A stretch of 64,000 nt of DNA from Mesocentrotus franciscanus (GCA_037976565.1 CP137671.1:11713669-11777668); one strand, 5' to 3'; shown: positions 26,101 through 37,544, numbered from the stretch's first letter. The notes: generated by a model not told the origin, from the letters alone. Program-made: numbers and translations.

Positions 26101-26453
26101 TGCAACGTCAAATCAGAACACAAATGTAATTCAGGTTTCCATATCCATTTTAGACTTGATCGAATATCTCAGAGAATCTACATTTCATTCTAAGTAGAAT
26201 GGTTACATTTTTTTGACCAAACCAGACTGAAAAGGAACGTATATATTTCTTTCATTATAGCAGACAGATTAGTTGTAGTATTAGAGTAAGCAAAACAGCA
26301 ACTAGATACTACAGGAGGTGGGAAATGTATTGGCAATTACCTGAAACTAATTCAAAGATTTTTTTAAATCTACAGTCCAGAATCACTTGGGGGTCACGAA
26401 TGAGGGGAAGACATTGCTCATCAGTGAAGACCAGCCTATGGAGGGAGTGACAG
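23124..26453 (+). CDS. Multi-exon gene with two consecutive death-fold domains (partial)
   Basis: Five exons fit together, all with GT-AG borders and all joined by phase-1 introns: 23124-23289, 23757-23891, 25039-25299, 25749-26060 and 26376-26453. Exon 1 starts at an ATG in good context ('caccatgc') and encodes a Lys/Ser-rich, probably disordered region. Exon 2 is acidic and ends in NWLENLP. Exon 3 is a death-fold domain: LTELILWKVSEVVLP, then LGLKLGLSQRKLEIL, then the helix-5-like MLYQWYNDQAG. Exon 4 is a second one: LQLWEIAEELHVDKL, LRLGLTYARI, MVQWQKDQTA. Death-fold domains form homotypic assemblies in apoptotic and innate immune signalling; that is family knowledge, and the partner here is unknown. 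Exon 5 ends at a consensus donor (cag|gtaaga), so the gene continues, possibly past the N gap. The first exon is the least certain. Confidence 0.72.
25039..25299 (+). CDS. Death-fold exon 1
   Basis: This exon lies between an acceptor 'tccttcag' and a perfect 'gtaagt' donor. It is 261 bp long and phase 1 at both ends, so it could be duplicated or skipped without breaking the frame. The spliced first codon (G from the previous exon plus AG) gives Glu. The 87 residues show the alternating hydrophobic pattern of a six-helix death fold, with the conserved Trp region at YQWYNDQ. Confidence 0.75.
25749..26060 (+). CDS. Death-fold exon 2
   Basis: The acceptor is 'ggtttctttcag' and the donor 'c|gtaggt'. 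The exon is 312 bp and phase 1 at both ends. A basic, Ser/Thr-rich linker (CTSSKKTNRSTRRS) precedes the domain. The domain resembles exon 25039-25299 in pattern (RLGL.YARI and VQWQKDQTA against KLGLSQRKLEI and YQWYNDQAG), which suggests internal duplication of one symmetric exon followed by divergence. Confidence 0.72.
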
Positions 26454-26764
26454 GTAAGACATTCTATATTCACCTCACTTCAGGGAGGATATTCCAAGTC
26501 AGGATGTGCTTCTTAATTATTTAATTCACCTAGCAGGACTGCCGTTGCTTCTGTTGCATGTCCAATAAGATACAAACTATATAGTCTTCTATGCTATTTA
26601 ATGACTTCCATCAATGTTCTAGTTTTTGTGTCGGTCTCTGTTTTGGGGCCATAGCTTTCTTCTTTGTTGAGAGCAAAGCAATGAACTTGTCCGAACTATG
26701 TATTGGTGATCAATCTTTGCGGAAAAAGACAGTTTTTGAATTAAACTGTGACATTTAAATTTTA
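26454..26764. other. Intron or 3' flank of the death-domain gene
   Basis: Sequence following the consensus donor at 26454. I found no further exon with matching phase before the LINE fragment that begins at about 26765. Confidence 0.4.
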
Positions 26765-27965
26765 ATTTTGAATTTGAATTGAATGTATTTTATTCTGCAA
26801 CACACAAATCAAATTATATTTCAGCAATATAACAAATACAAAATATAACAAGTTTTTTTGAATGTATATGCAATAAAACGATATTAAATGATGACATTAA
26901 AACAAAATTTAACTGATAACATAATAACAAAAATTATTCATTAAGAAAGTTGCAGAAGAAGAAGGGCTATTGCAATAAGCGATTGCTTGATAGCGTGATA
27001 GCCCGGGGAAGGGGAAGGGGGGAGGGTTGATGATACAACAATTAAAACAAAAACTGGTGATGGTGATGATGTTAATGATGGTGATGCTATTGATGATAGA
27101 TGATGATGGTGAAAAGGAAAATGAAAATATGTTGATGTAAATATGTCTGACTCAGAAAACTTATATAAGTATACGAAAGTTATAAAATATAGTGATGGAT
27201 GTTTTATAGGAATCTGAAAATACTATTGAATATCAATTCAGCACTGAGAAAAGATCAAACAATGTACTCCAATGGAAATGCTTTCTTAGTACTGAATTTA
27301 AATGAATTTAGGGTTTTACATGATTTTATTGAGTCTGGGAGTGCATTCCCACAAATCTGATCGTGATGTCTTATTGATTTATGCAGGATCAATAATTTAG
27401 GATTTATCAAATTAAAGTTTAATGAATTCCGAGAAAGGTAAGGATGAATAGTGTTATTTAATACATTTTTTTAATGAATCAGGAAGCAGGCTATTCATGT
27501 ATTTAAATGTGAAGATCAAACTCTGTTGTGCGTTTATATCATGATTTAAATCCATTAAAGAATGGGTTGGTATTGGCTAAATAATGAGAGCCAGCACAAA
27601 CGCGAAGCACTTTCTTTCGCATTAAATAAAAAGGGTTTGTCTTTGCACTTGAAGCCCATACCTAGTTACAATATGAAATGTATGGCAAGATGAGCGAGTT
27701 ATATAGCATTAAAAGGGTCTTTTTAGGAAGATAACTTTGTCTTTTAAAGTATTCCAATATTCCTAGAAATGCATGTAATTATATGTCGTATGTGTTCATT
27801 CTAGCTCAGATTCTCATCAATAAGGATACCTAAAATGTTTGTACATTTCTTACGCTTTAATAAACATGAAGCTTTTTAAGCAAAATATTGTGATTGCGTA
27901 TCAAATGCTTTTGACAAGCCATAAAAATCCCCATTGCATGTTTTTATTGTATCCCCCGGCAGTAT
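26765..27965 (-). mobile_element. Decayed LINE fragment (reverse-transcriptase thumb and C-terminal part)
   Basis: On the minus strand, near 27790-27840, KCTNILGILIDENLS is followed by a stop where Trp is expected (normally ..LSW..HI). Further along are AQQSLIFTFKYMNSLLPDSL (about 27500), then GNALPDSIKSCKTLNSFKF near 27300, matching the common 'W.slP..ik....l..FK' C-terminal motif of non-LTR reverse transcriptases. Many stops and frameshifts are present. The 3' end at about 26765-26800 is a 'tgaattgaatg'-like tail. It lies in the presumed intron or 3' flank of the death-domain gene. Confidence 0.75.
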
Positions 27966-28418
27966 GCCGGTGGGGTACTTTGGATTCAGCAGCGTTACAC
28001 CGCCGCCGCCGCGTCCGCCGCCGCGTCATATTCTTGTGTGCGCTCTAACTGCCACATTCCTTGACGGATTTTTTTCAAATTTTGTATGGAGGTGTATCTT
28101 GGTATAATCTACACACCTACAACTTTTGGTGATGCTGCCCTTAGTGTTCCGTCTTCTATAGAGTAAAAGGCCATATTTTTGTGGATGGTTTGTGTGCGCT
28201 CTATAGGCCACATTTCTCAAGGGATTTTGTTCAAATTTTGAACGAAGGTGTATCTTGGTATAATCTAGAAGCCTATAGATTTTGGTGACGCTGCCTCTAG
28301 TGTTCCGTCTTTTATAGGATCAAAGGTCATATTTTGATAGATGTCTTATGTGTACTCTAGTGTGCGGTCTAACTGCATCATTTCTTGACGGATTTCTTTC
28401 AAATTTTGTATGGAGGTG
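27955..28418 (+). repeat. Satellite-like repeat, unit about 156 bp, truncated by assembly gap
   Basis: The block starts with a GC-rich head ('cccccggcagtatgccggtg', then a CCG/CGC run at 27998-28025). Units then repeat: 'ttgacggatttttttcaaat', 'ggtgtatcttggtataatct', 'ttttggtgatgctgcc' and 'gtgttccgtctt'. These words recur at about 28070-28150 and 28222-28320, and a third unit begins at 28380. The N run begins inside a unit, so the repeat probably caused the gap. Confidence 0.8.
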
Positions 28419-28918
28419 NNNNNNNNNNNNNNNNNNNNNNNNNNNNNNNNNNNNNNNNNNNNNNNNNNNNNNNNNNNNNNNNNNNNNNNNNNNNNNNNNN
28501 NNNNNNNNNNNNNNNNNNNNNNNNNNNNNNNNNNNNNNNNNNNNNNNNNNNNNNNNNNNNNNNNNNNNNNNNNNNNNNNNNNNNNNNNNNNNNNNNNNNN
28601 NNNNNNNNNNNNNNNNNNNNNNNNNNNNNNNNNNNNNNNNNNNNNNNNNNNNNNNNNNNNNNNNNNNNNNNNNNNNNNNNNNNNNNNNNNNNNNNNNNNN
28701 NNNNNNNNNNNNNNNNNNNNNNNNNNNNNNNNNNNNNNNNNNNNNNNNNNNNNNNNNNNNNNNNNNNNNNNNNNNNNNNNNNNNNNNNNNNNNNNNNNNN
28801 NNNNNNNNNNNNNNNNNNNNNNNNNNNNNNNNNNNNNNNNNNNNNNNNNNNNNNNNNNNNNNNNNNNNNNNNNNNNNNNNNNNNNNNNNNNNNNNNNNNN
28901 NNNNNNNNNNNNNNNNNN
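28419..28918. other. Assembly gap (500 N)
   Basis: Exactly 500 undetermined bases, a length typical of a placeholder. True length is unknown. The left edge lies within the 27955-28418 satellite. Confidence 0.99.
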
Positions 28919-30004
28919 AATTTATGCAAACTTAGATGCCTATGTTTATATATTTATTGATATTTTGTTTAAAAGTGAGTTATGAAGGTCAACATTTAAA
29001 CAAAAAATGTTTTGAGTAGCATCGTCGACAAAATTGTATTGACAAATTTCAAATCGATTCTGTGAATAAATTTCAAGACATGCGAGATCAAGAAAAAGCC
29101 ATACATTAGGATGTTCTCAGTGTGCCTAGAGATACAATATGGCAGTTATTTCCTTTGGGGAAAATGTACTGCCGCTCCTAATTAGATTTTTACAGAACAG
29201 CGACCACCCAACTTCCTTTAAAACATTATTCATGAGTGGGATTCCTGAATTATAAGATTATCCTATTGCACCAGCAGAGTAGACGTAAAGGTAGTCTTCT
29301 ATTTAGTGTCAGGAGTGGGATAATCATACCTCAGACCGTTCAAGCAGACCTCGTAGTCAACGGTCCTCTCACTAATCAACCTGCGATGTATTTTACTGTT
29401 TTTGATCTTTGCATAACAATATCTACAGCTTTTGAAGGCAGCAAGGTGGGGCATCGGCCAAACCATAATTGGCAACATTGCAAAAGAGCAGAGGGATGTA
29501 GACTAGATCGCAGCTCTTTTCCTGTCAGCGAGAAATATTCTTCTTCGGGGTTTAACCCTGGACTAAATTGTCAAGTCAAGACACTTAATGACACGCAGTA
29601 GACGATGACTCTGTGATGATATCGACTTTGGCCCGCAATATTTAATTATGTACAGAAGTCTCGGTTTCTCTCGCTAATCTTGGAAACTATAGTGGGAAAA
29701 TGTTGTTAGAATACCAACAAATCTGAAGTGGATTTCTCTTTGCATCGATCCAACTATTTCAATCGATATCCCAACCAACACTTTTAGAAAGCGATAAATA
29801 GCAATTTGCCATTTTCTTTTTATTAGTAAATAAATAGCAAATAGCAAGAACAGTCAACATCGTTATGTCTGTATCGACTTTATATCTATTTCCTGTTTGT
29901 AATTTTCAACGAAATTCTATAAATTCGCCTATATCGTTGAAAGATTATTCGTAGTGTGCCTTAAATCATTATTTGGTACATGTATATAGAACTTTGCAAT
30001 GAAT
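28919..30004. other. Intergenic DNA, no confident gene
   Basis: One open frame at 29236-29601 (121 codons) has mixed composition but no domain I recognise, no signal peptide and no clear splice context. It might be an exon of an unknown gene; I do not assign it. Confidence 0.4.
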
Positions 30005-30100
30005 TTGACTATAATTTCAATCTTTAATTTATTTTGTCTAGGCCACCAGGGCCAATGTAGAAAGCAGTTTTGTAACTAACAATGCTACCCTGTTAATATA
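30005..30100 (-). repeat. Retroelement 3'-end fragment, second copy
   Basis: Matches the segment at 345-545 through 'ctataattt.aatctttaat', 'ctaggcca', 'agggcca' and 'aaagcagttttgtaact'. The pair defines an unassigned dispersed family. Confidence 0.45.
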
Positions 30101-30354
30101 AAACTACCGATAAAATGTAATAATACATACCATTAATATTATTAAGCGATGATGCCAAACTCGTCCTTTCTAAGTGGAACGGACAACTCTGTATTTTGGA
30201 AGCATGTAGGTGAAGCTGAGGTTTTGAATTATCCTTTAAGTCTAGATATGAAGAGGGCCTTTGGTCATGACAATACACATGTACGATTGTTAACAGATGG
30301 TGCTGTTTACATATCAGGTCCCCTGGTATATATCTTTACTTGATCTTTAGAACG

Positions 30355-31985
30355 TTCAAAGGTGCCAGATAAGATGAAAATAGCGAAAGATACACCTATT
30401 CACAAAAAGAGACCAAAAGATGAACTAGGAAATTACTATTAACTGATTTCGGTTATGCCAGTGTTAGCTTAAGTCTTTGAAATAACGGACGGCCGATTAA
30501 TTTAGAATCAAATGATTTTTTTTTTTACCATCATCAATATGGATTTCCTTAAAGAATACAGCACAAACTTATCATTGATAAACTTGTCCAAATCTATTTT
30601 AAAATCAATAGATGAGGGTAAGGCTACACTTGGATGTTCTTCTTCAAATAGGCGTTAGATACCGTTGATCATGAAGAATGATACATAAACTCTCTCACTA
30701 TGGATTACGGGGTCTTCCTTTAAAAGGGTATTTGAAGACAACCCAGACGACAGGTACCAGTATGTTCAGTATGGAGAAATTGTATCAAGGAAAATGAAAA
30801 TCAGATGTGGTGTTCCTCAAGGTGCAGTTTTAGGACCGACATTGTTCTTACTCTATATAAATGATCACCCATCCGTTTCTGATTATTTCAATTTCAGATT
30901 ATTTGCAGATGACTCTAATTTATTTTATACCTTCCAAGCAAATTTCGTAGAAATAGATGTTAATTAAGTAGATGTAAAGAAAATACATGAATGGTGCATA
31001 GCAAATAGACTTTCAACTCAATGGGAAAAAATAGTTTTTGGAAGTAGAAGGAAAAAATTAGATTGTCTGGTAAACTGGAAATAACCGGAGAGGAAAATGG
31101 AGATGTTGATGAAGCAACCTTGTAGGTATTACAATTGATTAACATCTCATTTGGTACAGTCACATTCGAAACGTTAATTCATGTAAACGTAAAAGAGGTG
31201 GAATTATATTCCGGTTGCATAATTTTGTCCTAAAATGTGTATTATTATATAAGGCTTTCATAGAGCCACATCTCACGCATGGAATCGCGGTGTGGGGGAC
31301 GGGGTACGTACAAGAGTAACTTAAGTAGTATATTGTATATCCCCCAGAATGGTAGTGCGCGCCATCACATTACGTCACTGGTAGGCTCATAATCGCTCTC
31401 TATTTCAAGATCTAAAAGTCCTCAATTTTCTTTTTTATATGCACTACTTATGATCTGAGTGATAATGACTTAATACCCCACTCTTTGTTAGATTGTTGTG
31501 ATACAATACAACATTAATATCCAACAAGACAAGAAGAAGGTCGACATGCACATCCGAGTACCAACATTAGGGACTACTCATGTCCACTTTTCTCTTTCCT
31601 TTCTAGGAAGTTATTCATGGAATAGAATACCAAGTGATACCAAATTAAGAACATCCAAAAAGAAGTTTCAGGCATTCACTTACACACATCTTTTATTATG
31701 TTTTAAACTAATTGTATATTGTTCTGTATGGTTTAAAACACCGTGTAACTGACTTGTTATGGTTGTATTTTGTGTTTTGTGATTTAAAATTCAACGTCTA
31801 GTATTTTGTAAAATTTCGTAGCTCGACTAGCACATGCGCTATTTACTGGTCCCATTTATCATTCTTTAGCATATATTTTGATCTGTAATGTTTCTTTACA
31901 ATTGTAAATGCATACTGAGTACACATATTGTACTTGTATTTGTGAATGAATTAATAGATATAAATAAATAAATAGATGAATAAAT
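30355..31985 (+). pseudogene. Decayed plus-strand LINE reverse transcriptase with 3' tail
   Basis: Broken frames read VPDKMKIAKDTPIHKK, then QYGFLKEYSTNLSLINL, then HYGLRGLPLKG, then MKIRCGVPQGAVLGPTLFLL at about 30787-30855. FNFRLFADDSNLFYTF (30890-30935) holds the catalytic ADD, followed by HEWCIANRLST and AFIEPHLTHGIAVWGTG. At 31498-31752 an intact piece carries the C-terminal GSYSWNRIPSDTKLRTSKKKF motif. The 3' UTR ends in 'aaataaataaatag' and 'tgaataaataaat' at 31960-31990. Multiple stops and at least one frameshift make it inactive. In its FADD form of YADD and its tail it differs from the two other main LINEs in the window. Confidence 0.88.
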
Positions 31986-31990
31986 AAATC

Positions 31991-33269
31991 CTCCGTAAAA
32001 CTGGGGGGTGGTTAGGTCAGCCGCGATTTTATTTTCCGTGGATCTTTATCGTATGCTGGGTAAGCCACTGGTGGGTGCTTATGACAGGAGTGTTTATCTT
32101 TCAGTAGAAGTAATTACTAAATATCACCGCGATGACCCGATTCATTATGAATGTACGATCTTCTCTCCTCCTCCATTATTTGCATAGGTAATGCCCACCC
32201 CACGTCCTGCCACACGCAACTGAGCCAAACTGTCCTTAAAAAGCGTAATAAATCTCTCATTTTCATATCTATATGACGGCACCGTCTCACAACTATGACC
32301 TGAATGTATATATTCATGTCAAATAATTGATTGGCTCTTTTTAAAGAACTTAATTGCAGATTGATACGTTCATTTATCTTATCGGAAACGTGCAGGTTTA
32401 TGAAAGGTAATTACTTGGATCAGAATTTTTTTCTATTGACGCCTCCATAATTACTCTTTATTCTGTAGTGGCGTAGCATGGGTTAAGAAGACAGAGTGGG
32501 GACGCTGGTCTGATTCGATGGATGAAATTCAAATTGACAAAAGCCAATGATTGAGGGCAGGTTGTGGGATGTGGCCATAACGTCTTTTTACGTCCCTTTC
32601 CGCCTCTTCCTTCTCTCTCTCTCTCTCTCCCTCTTTCTCTTAAACTCTGTTTCTCTCTCTCTTTCTTTCCCTTTCCCCCTCTCTCTCTCTCTCTCTCTTC
32701 GTTATTAGATTGAGGGCACGTGGCCCCTGCCCTCCTTAGCTAAACCTATGTTATCCTGTGATCATTGTCAACCAGGCTGTATGTATTATTCATGTCTTAT
32801 TATGTCTTATTCTAGTTTGATCAGGATTTTCTATCATATAATATATAAACCATGATTTGAGAATAGTTCGGGTAATTGGTGATCATAAATGCAGACTTCA
32901 GGAGAGGATGATATATTGTTATTGGATACTTTTAGAGCACTCATATCCACAACGCAAGGTGCTCAAGGCGCTCCTATATTACCCGGGCTCGCTAGGCTAC
33001 CACAGAATTCAAAGAATTTCTATCAACTGGCACCTATTCAACACCTGGATGGAGAGTGTCCAATGTAGATTGATGCCTTTCCACAGACACTAATGCCGAC
33101 AATTGGTCTGTATACTCAAATAAAACAAAACGGGAACTTTTCCCTCAATGTGGAATAATGTCTGGGATTCATCAATATAATGCTCGGAATCATATGTGAT
33201 TGACTGACTGATTGCATTAATTGTTGACATTGTGGAATTAGACAATAGACAGCGATACAATATCGGAAA
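31991..33269. other. Intergenic DNA with microsatellite and SINE-like fragment
   Basis: Contains a (CT)n tract at 32607-32699. A short fragment at about 32935-33065 has words ('caaggcgctcctatattacc', 'aacacctggatgga') resembling common tRNA-derived short repeats of marine invertebrates; the first also resembles the 45278-45430 element. No gene seen. Confidence 0.5.
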
Positions 33270-34675
33270 ATGGCAGATTTGGAATCACTTAGGAATGAAA
33301 CGGCAAGGGAGGCTGGACACCTAGATCCTAAAACAATGCTTTTCCTTATGTTATCACTTGTTCTCTTCTCTCTTTTTATTGGAACTGTACTGATTGTCAT
33401 CTATCATCAGCAAAATCTTCAAGATTACATGCGAGTTCTCTACCAGATTTTGGCAGCATCAGATTTGATCTTGGGAATAACCTGGAGTCTTTGGAGCATG
33501 CTCTTTTTGTTCAATGACCCCAGGACATGCTCGGTCGTTAGTATGGTTTTCACATACCCGACTCTCGTTGCGAACTGGTCCGTCATGGCATGCCTTTGCG
33601 GTATCAGCTTCAACCTCTATCTCCTAGTCACAAGGCCTCTCCGCTATCACACAATCGTAACCAGAAAAAGATTCTATTGTATACTTGCAGGCACTTATTT
33701 CATTATAGTGCCGGCTTGTGGACTCGCGTTTCCGGTCCCAGAATCACCCTTAATCATCCACCTCATAAAGCAATGTCAAAGTCAGCTAATGCCGCAAAAT
33801 TCGGTGGCGAGGATCGCCTATGCTTATAAAGCTTTCCTATATGCGCAACGTTGTCTTTTACAACCGTCATTTATGTCAAGTTACTGTTCATTGCAAGGCA
33901 GAAAGCAAACGAGGTTGTGAACGTAGAAAGACCCCGCGATAACGTCGCCGAAAATGTGGGGATGGACCAAAAACTTGCTCAGCCGCAGAATCGAGCAGAC
34001 CTGAATATTGGTTGCATCGCGGTACGTCGACAGAGTCGACAGAAAGATTCGACAGAAAGAGTCGACAGAAAGATTCTATTGTATACTTGCAGGCACTTAT
34101 TTCATTATAGTGCCGGCTTGTGGACTCGCGTTTCCGGTCCCAGAATCACCCTTAATCATCCACCTCATAAAGCAATGTCAAAGTCAGCTAATGCCGCAAA
34201 ATTCGGTGGCGAGGATCGCCTATGCTTATAAAGCTTTCCTATATGCGCAACGTTGTCTTTTACAACCGTCATTTATGTCAAGTTACTGTTCATTGCAAGG
34301 CAGAAAGCAAACGAGGTTGTGAACGTAGAAAGACCCCGCGATAACGTCGCCGAAAATGTGGGGATGGACCAAAAACTTGCTCAGCCGCAGAATCGAGCAG
34401 ACCTGAATATTGGTTGCATCGCGGTACGTCGACAGAGGAGACGATTCAAAGGATTGGTTACGATTCTCCTTTTAACGTGTTCTTTCTGTATCACATGGAT
34501 ACCTTTCCTTTTCATTAAAATCAACATGAATACCACATTGGCGACTATGATAGAATTGTTCTCATTGAGTTACACCTGGATACAGCCCATCGTGTACATG
34601 TTGACGAATCCTGAAGCAAGGAGGCTATTTTTGCAGTTTGTACGGTGTTGCCGAGCTAATGAGCCATTCAACTGA
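33270..34675 (+). pseudogene. Rhodopsin-like GPCR, intronless, frameshifted and internally duplicated
   Basis: The first frame begins MADLESLRNETA, with an N-glycosylation site at residue 9. TM1 (about 22-46), TM2 (LAASDLILGITW), an extracellular Cys (DPRTCSVV), TM3 and TM4 follow. The DRY region is replaced by LLVTRPLRY. TM5 (CATLSFTTVIYVKLLFI), the third intracellular loop, TM6 (SFCITWIPFLF) and TM7 (WIQPIVYML, an NPxxY variant) lie in a frame offset by one missing base near 33835. A 402 bp segment covering TM4 to the third loop is repeated at once (33670-34071, then from 34072), and both copies carry the same frameshift. It resembles the lineage-specific receptor expansions known in sea urchins, but I infer no ligand. 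It cannot encode a normal receptor as it stands. Confidence 0.85.
33670..34435 (+). repeat. 402 bp tandem duplication inside the GPCR
   Basis: 33670-34033 and 34072-34435 look identical by eye. The junction at 34034-34071 is filled with repeated 'gtcgacagaaagattc'-like pieces that copy both edges. The 402 bp offset is divisible by three. Such perfect identity implies either a very recent event or an assembly error. Confidence 0.9.
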
Positions 34676-35264
34676 AGTAATAGAACTTTGAATTGTTTGA
34701 AAGCGTTGTGATCGTTGCAAAAAAACAATTTGGTACATGGCGGAAAGTCTTAAAGCCCCTCTAAAATGCTGGGAGCCCCAAATTCGCCAAAAATTTGATG
34801 GCAAAATTTCACTTTAATTGTATCATAATGGGAAGGAGGGTGTCATTTAAGACACAATTCTGCAAGATTTTCCCCCCCCCCAAAAAAATGGGTGTTTTAA
34901 GACAAATATTGATAAAAGAATATATATTTAGGTTTTTATGTTGTACGCAGAAAACCTAAATGTTGTATTCATTTATCAATATTCGACTTCAAACACATTT
35001 GCTTTAAAAAAATCCTTGCAGAAATGTGTCTACAATGACATTAAAGCCAATTTGGAAGCAGCGGCAAATTTCCCTGTATTGTCGGATTGATGTTTGAATG
35101 GCATGGATGTTGATGTAAAGTTTAGTGAAAAGAATGGCAGAATATATTAAATTTGTACACCAGTCTATGGGTAATTTAAAAAATAGCATTATTTGAACAC
35201 ATTTGTACACAGGTCTATGGGAAAACCAGTGAGTGGCATATACTGGCATAGTATTTATTTGTAT
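34676..35264. other. 3' flank of the receptor pseudogene, no gene seen
   Basis: At about 34840-34910, 'ggaagg', 'agggtgtcatttaagac' and a C/A run resemble part of the large duplicated unit ('gagggtgggctgcatttaag' at 4010 and 8900). This suggests a shared dispersed repeat. Confidence 0.4.
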
Positions 35265-35700
35265 TTTGTATTTCATTTATTTAATCACGGTTAAAAAGCC
35301 TGCTATCTGCTAGAAGCTGCTTTTCAGCAATACCGTGCATGACAATAATTGAACTCAACAAATAAACGAATACAAACATTATTGTACAAAAGAAATCACA
35401 ACAATTATCATAACAACATAATAAGATGAAAACAAACAGGATGAATTAAACATTACTTGGATAACAGAAACAACGAAGGGGGTGTATTATTTAAGAGAGT
35501 GATATAAAACGTGCGAATGCTGCCACGCTATTTTCTAATAGGATGTTTGCCGGTAGGTTATTGAAAAGTTTAGAGGCTGAGTAGAGAGGGTTCTCTCTGA
35601 GGTAATTTGTATGTGGCCGTGGCAGTTGAATTTGGCAATTGATAATACGTAACAGGTAGTTGTGTGATTTAAGATATGATCACTTAACGCAGTTTTTTTT
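35265..35700 (-). mobile_element. LINE 3'-end fragment
   Basis: On the minus strand a decayed C-terminal motif, YSASKLFNNLPANIL, is readable near 35535-35580, matching the 'gpklWn.LP..i' pattern of non-LTR ORF2 proteins. A 3' UTR follows with 'CATGCACGGTATTGCTGAAA', then 'AAATAAATGAAATACAAA'. Stops and frameshifts are present. Confidence 0.6.
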
Positions 35701-36229
35701 TGCGTCAAAGTTTTATGAAACGTGATGTTGCCGCTGCTTCCAAATTTGCCGCAAAGGAAATATTCGACGCACGGCACCCTACATATTTTATTGTTAAATA
35801 CATTTGTAGTAGTAATGATGATGATAATAATGATATTAATAATGATACAAATAATACATACAAGAATGTGAAATACAGCCGTAGCGCATGTCAGTTTATT
35901 AGCGAATTTCCAGGTTTTAACTTTATCTTACATTATTTTGAGGATTTTAATATCCTACATATGATGTATTTTCATTAGAACATTGTAAAACCGTACTCGT
36001 ATCATGATATCTCTATTATAGTTTAGTCAATATTTCGACAGTAGAAATTAATGATTGACTTATGGTTCCCCTTAATTGCGCATTTATTACTTCCTTTCGA
36101 TCAGCTGTCATATTAAACAATAGTTGATAGATGATTTTAATTTGAATTCATCAGCCTTTCATTACGTCCTAATTTGAAACGCCCACATATAGCAGATCAA
36201 TATCTTCTGTTCATTTGTCATTATCGAAA
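35701..36229. other. Intergenic DNA between receptor pseudogenes
   Basis: Contains a short GAT/AAT-rich low-complexity patch near 35812-35850. No gene seen. Confidence 0.5.
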
Positions 36230-36780
36230 TCTATTGAGCAAAATTGCCTCGGGGAATTCAGTGAACGTAACGGCAACGGAAACCCTTGACCCCGAAAGTT
36301 CCATCTTCTACATGTTAATTATCGTTCTTTCGGTCATTTCCAATGGACTTGTATTGTTCGTACGTCGCCATCAGAAGGAGCTCCACGATAACACGCGAGT
36401 TCTCTTCCAGATCTTGCAAGATCTGACCTGATCCTGAGCATCAGTTGGAGCAGTTGGAATACGACTTGGTTCTCATTTAAAAGCGAACAAACTTGCACCA
36501 TCATAAGTAAGGTGTTTTCTTTGTTACATGGTGTCGATATGGTTTGTAATGCTAGCACTTTTCGCCATCAGTTTCAACCTGTACCTTCTGATCACCAAGC
36601 CCCTTCGTTATCCTACGATAGTGACCAGGTCCATATTATTTGTCACCCTGGGATCCGCTGGAGCAACTACCATACTGGGGATGGAGTTTACCTGCCGATA
36701 CCAGAATCGAATGCAACACTGCCGAACCAGAGACGTGCGACCAACAATATGAATCAGACAATCCAAATTAATCCATAACA
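36230..36780 (+). pseudogene. Second rhodopsin-like GPCR fragment, paralogous to 33270-34675
   Basis: The TM1 block LDPESSIFYMLIIVLSVI and the loop motif DNTRVLFQIL align with LDPKTMLFLMLSLVLF and DYMRVLYQIL in the first receptor. A stop and frameshift interrupt TM2 near 36425. The TM3-like segment FAISFNLYLLITKPLRYPTI matches GISFNLYLLVTRPLRYHTI. Coding similarity ends after TM4, near 36750, and nothing resembling TM5-TM7 follows. It is a truncated relic of a tandem receptor cluster. Confidence 0.8.
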
Positions 36781-37544
36781 AAAACAAATTGGGCGTATTT
36801 GAGTGGCTGGCCGGTTAAGCCTGACCATTTTTCATGATTTGTTGATCTCTTGTCAACTGATAATGAGCAAGACAAATTTACTATCTCGAAGTCGTAACAA
36901 CTACCAGACTGGGCCTATGGTGAAATCTTTTGCAGCGTTTGTATAACACTGTGTGACCCCATGCCAAACACATCCAGTCATACCAACATATTAAACAAAT
37001 AATATTCTGTACACCAAGTAATAAAATTTAACTTGTTATATCTATTGAAGAAGAGGCAAGTTGCATAACATTATACACGAAGTGGAAGAATTCATAAATC
37101 ATTACAGCCTGATGGTGATGGCTAATGAATTACAAGTCCTATCATGTATAGTCGAAAAAATACTTCGAAATTGCAGCCAATATTTAAATTAGATTTACGT
37201 TTCATGTTTTTTATTACGCCATCATCTCTGCAGTTGATCTAATCATTGAAGCTATGACGAATTTTTAGATGAAGAAGAAACTTTTTACAATTACAAATTT
37301 TACGAAGAGTTAAAAAGATGTTTTCACTTAGTCTCCTGGTCAATCAATTCTTCTAGTTTTCAATCCAGCTATATCATGTATACTGGAGTATGTTTTAACA
37401 GTTTCTCTGTTTATTTTCACATGGTATTTTACATGTATTTTGACATTTTAGAGCATATACTCTTTGCTTTGGGGAAATACCAATGGTCTCTCACTTGAAA
37501 ATATTTTTTGTTAATTCAAGGTGTTACATATTTACTTCTGACTG
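36781..37544. other. Intergenic DNA, no gene recognised
   Basis: AT-rich sequence with no domain-bearing frame or repeat that I can define. Confidence 0.5.

Noticed and set aside
28348..28985. Open frames across the N run
   Set aside because: They consist almost entirely of undetermined residues.
29236..29601. 121-codon plus-strand frame
   Set aside because: Plausible length but no domain, signal peptide, splice context or repeat match; not enough to call a gene.
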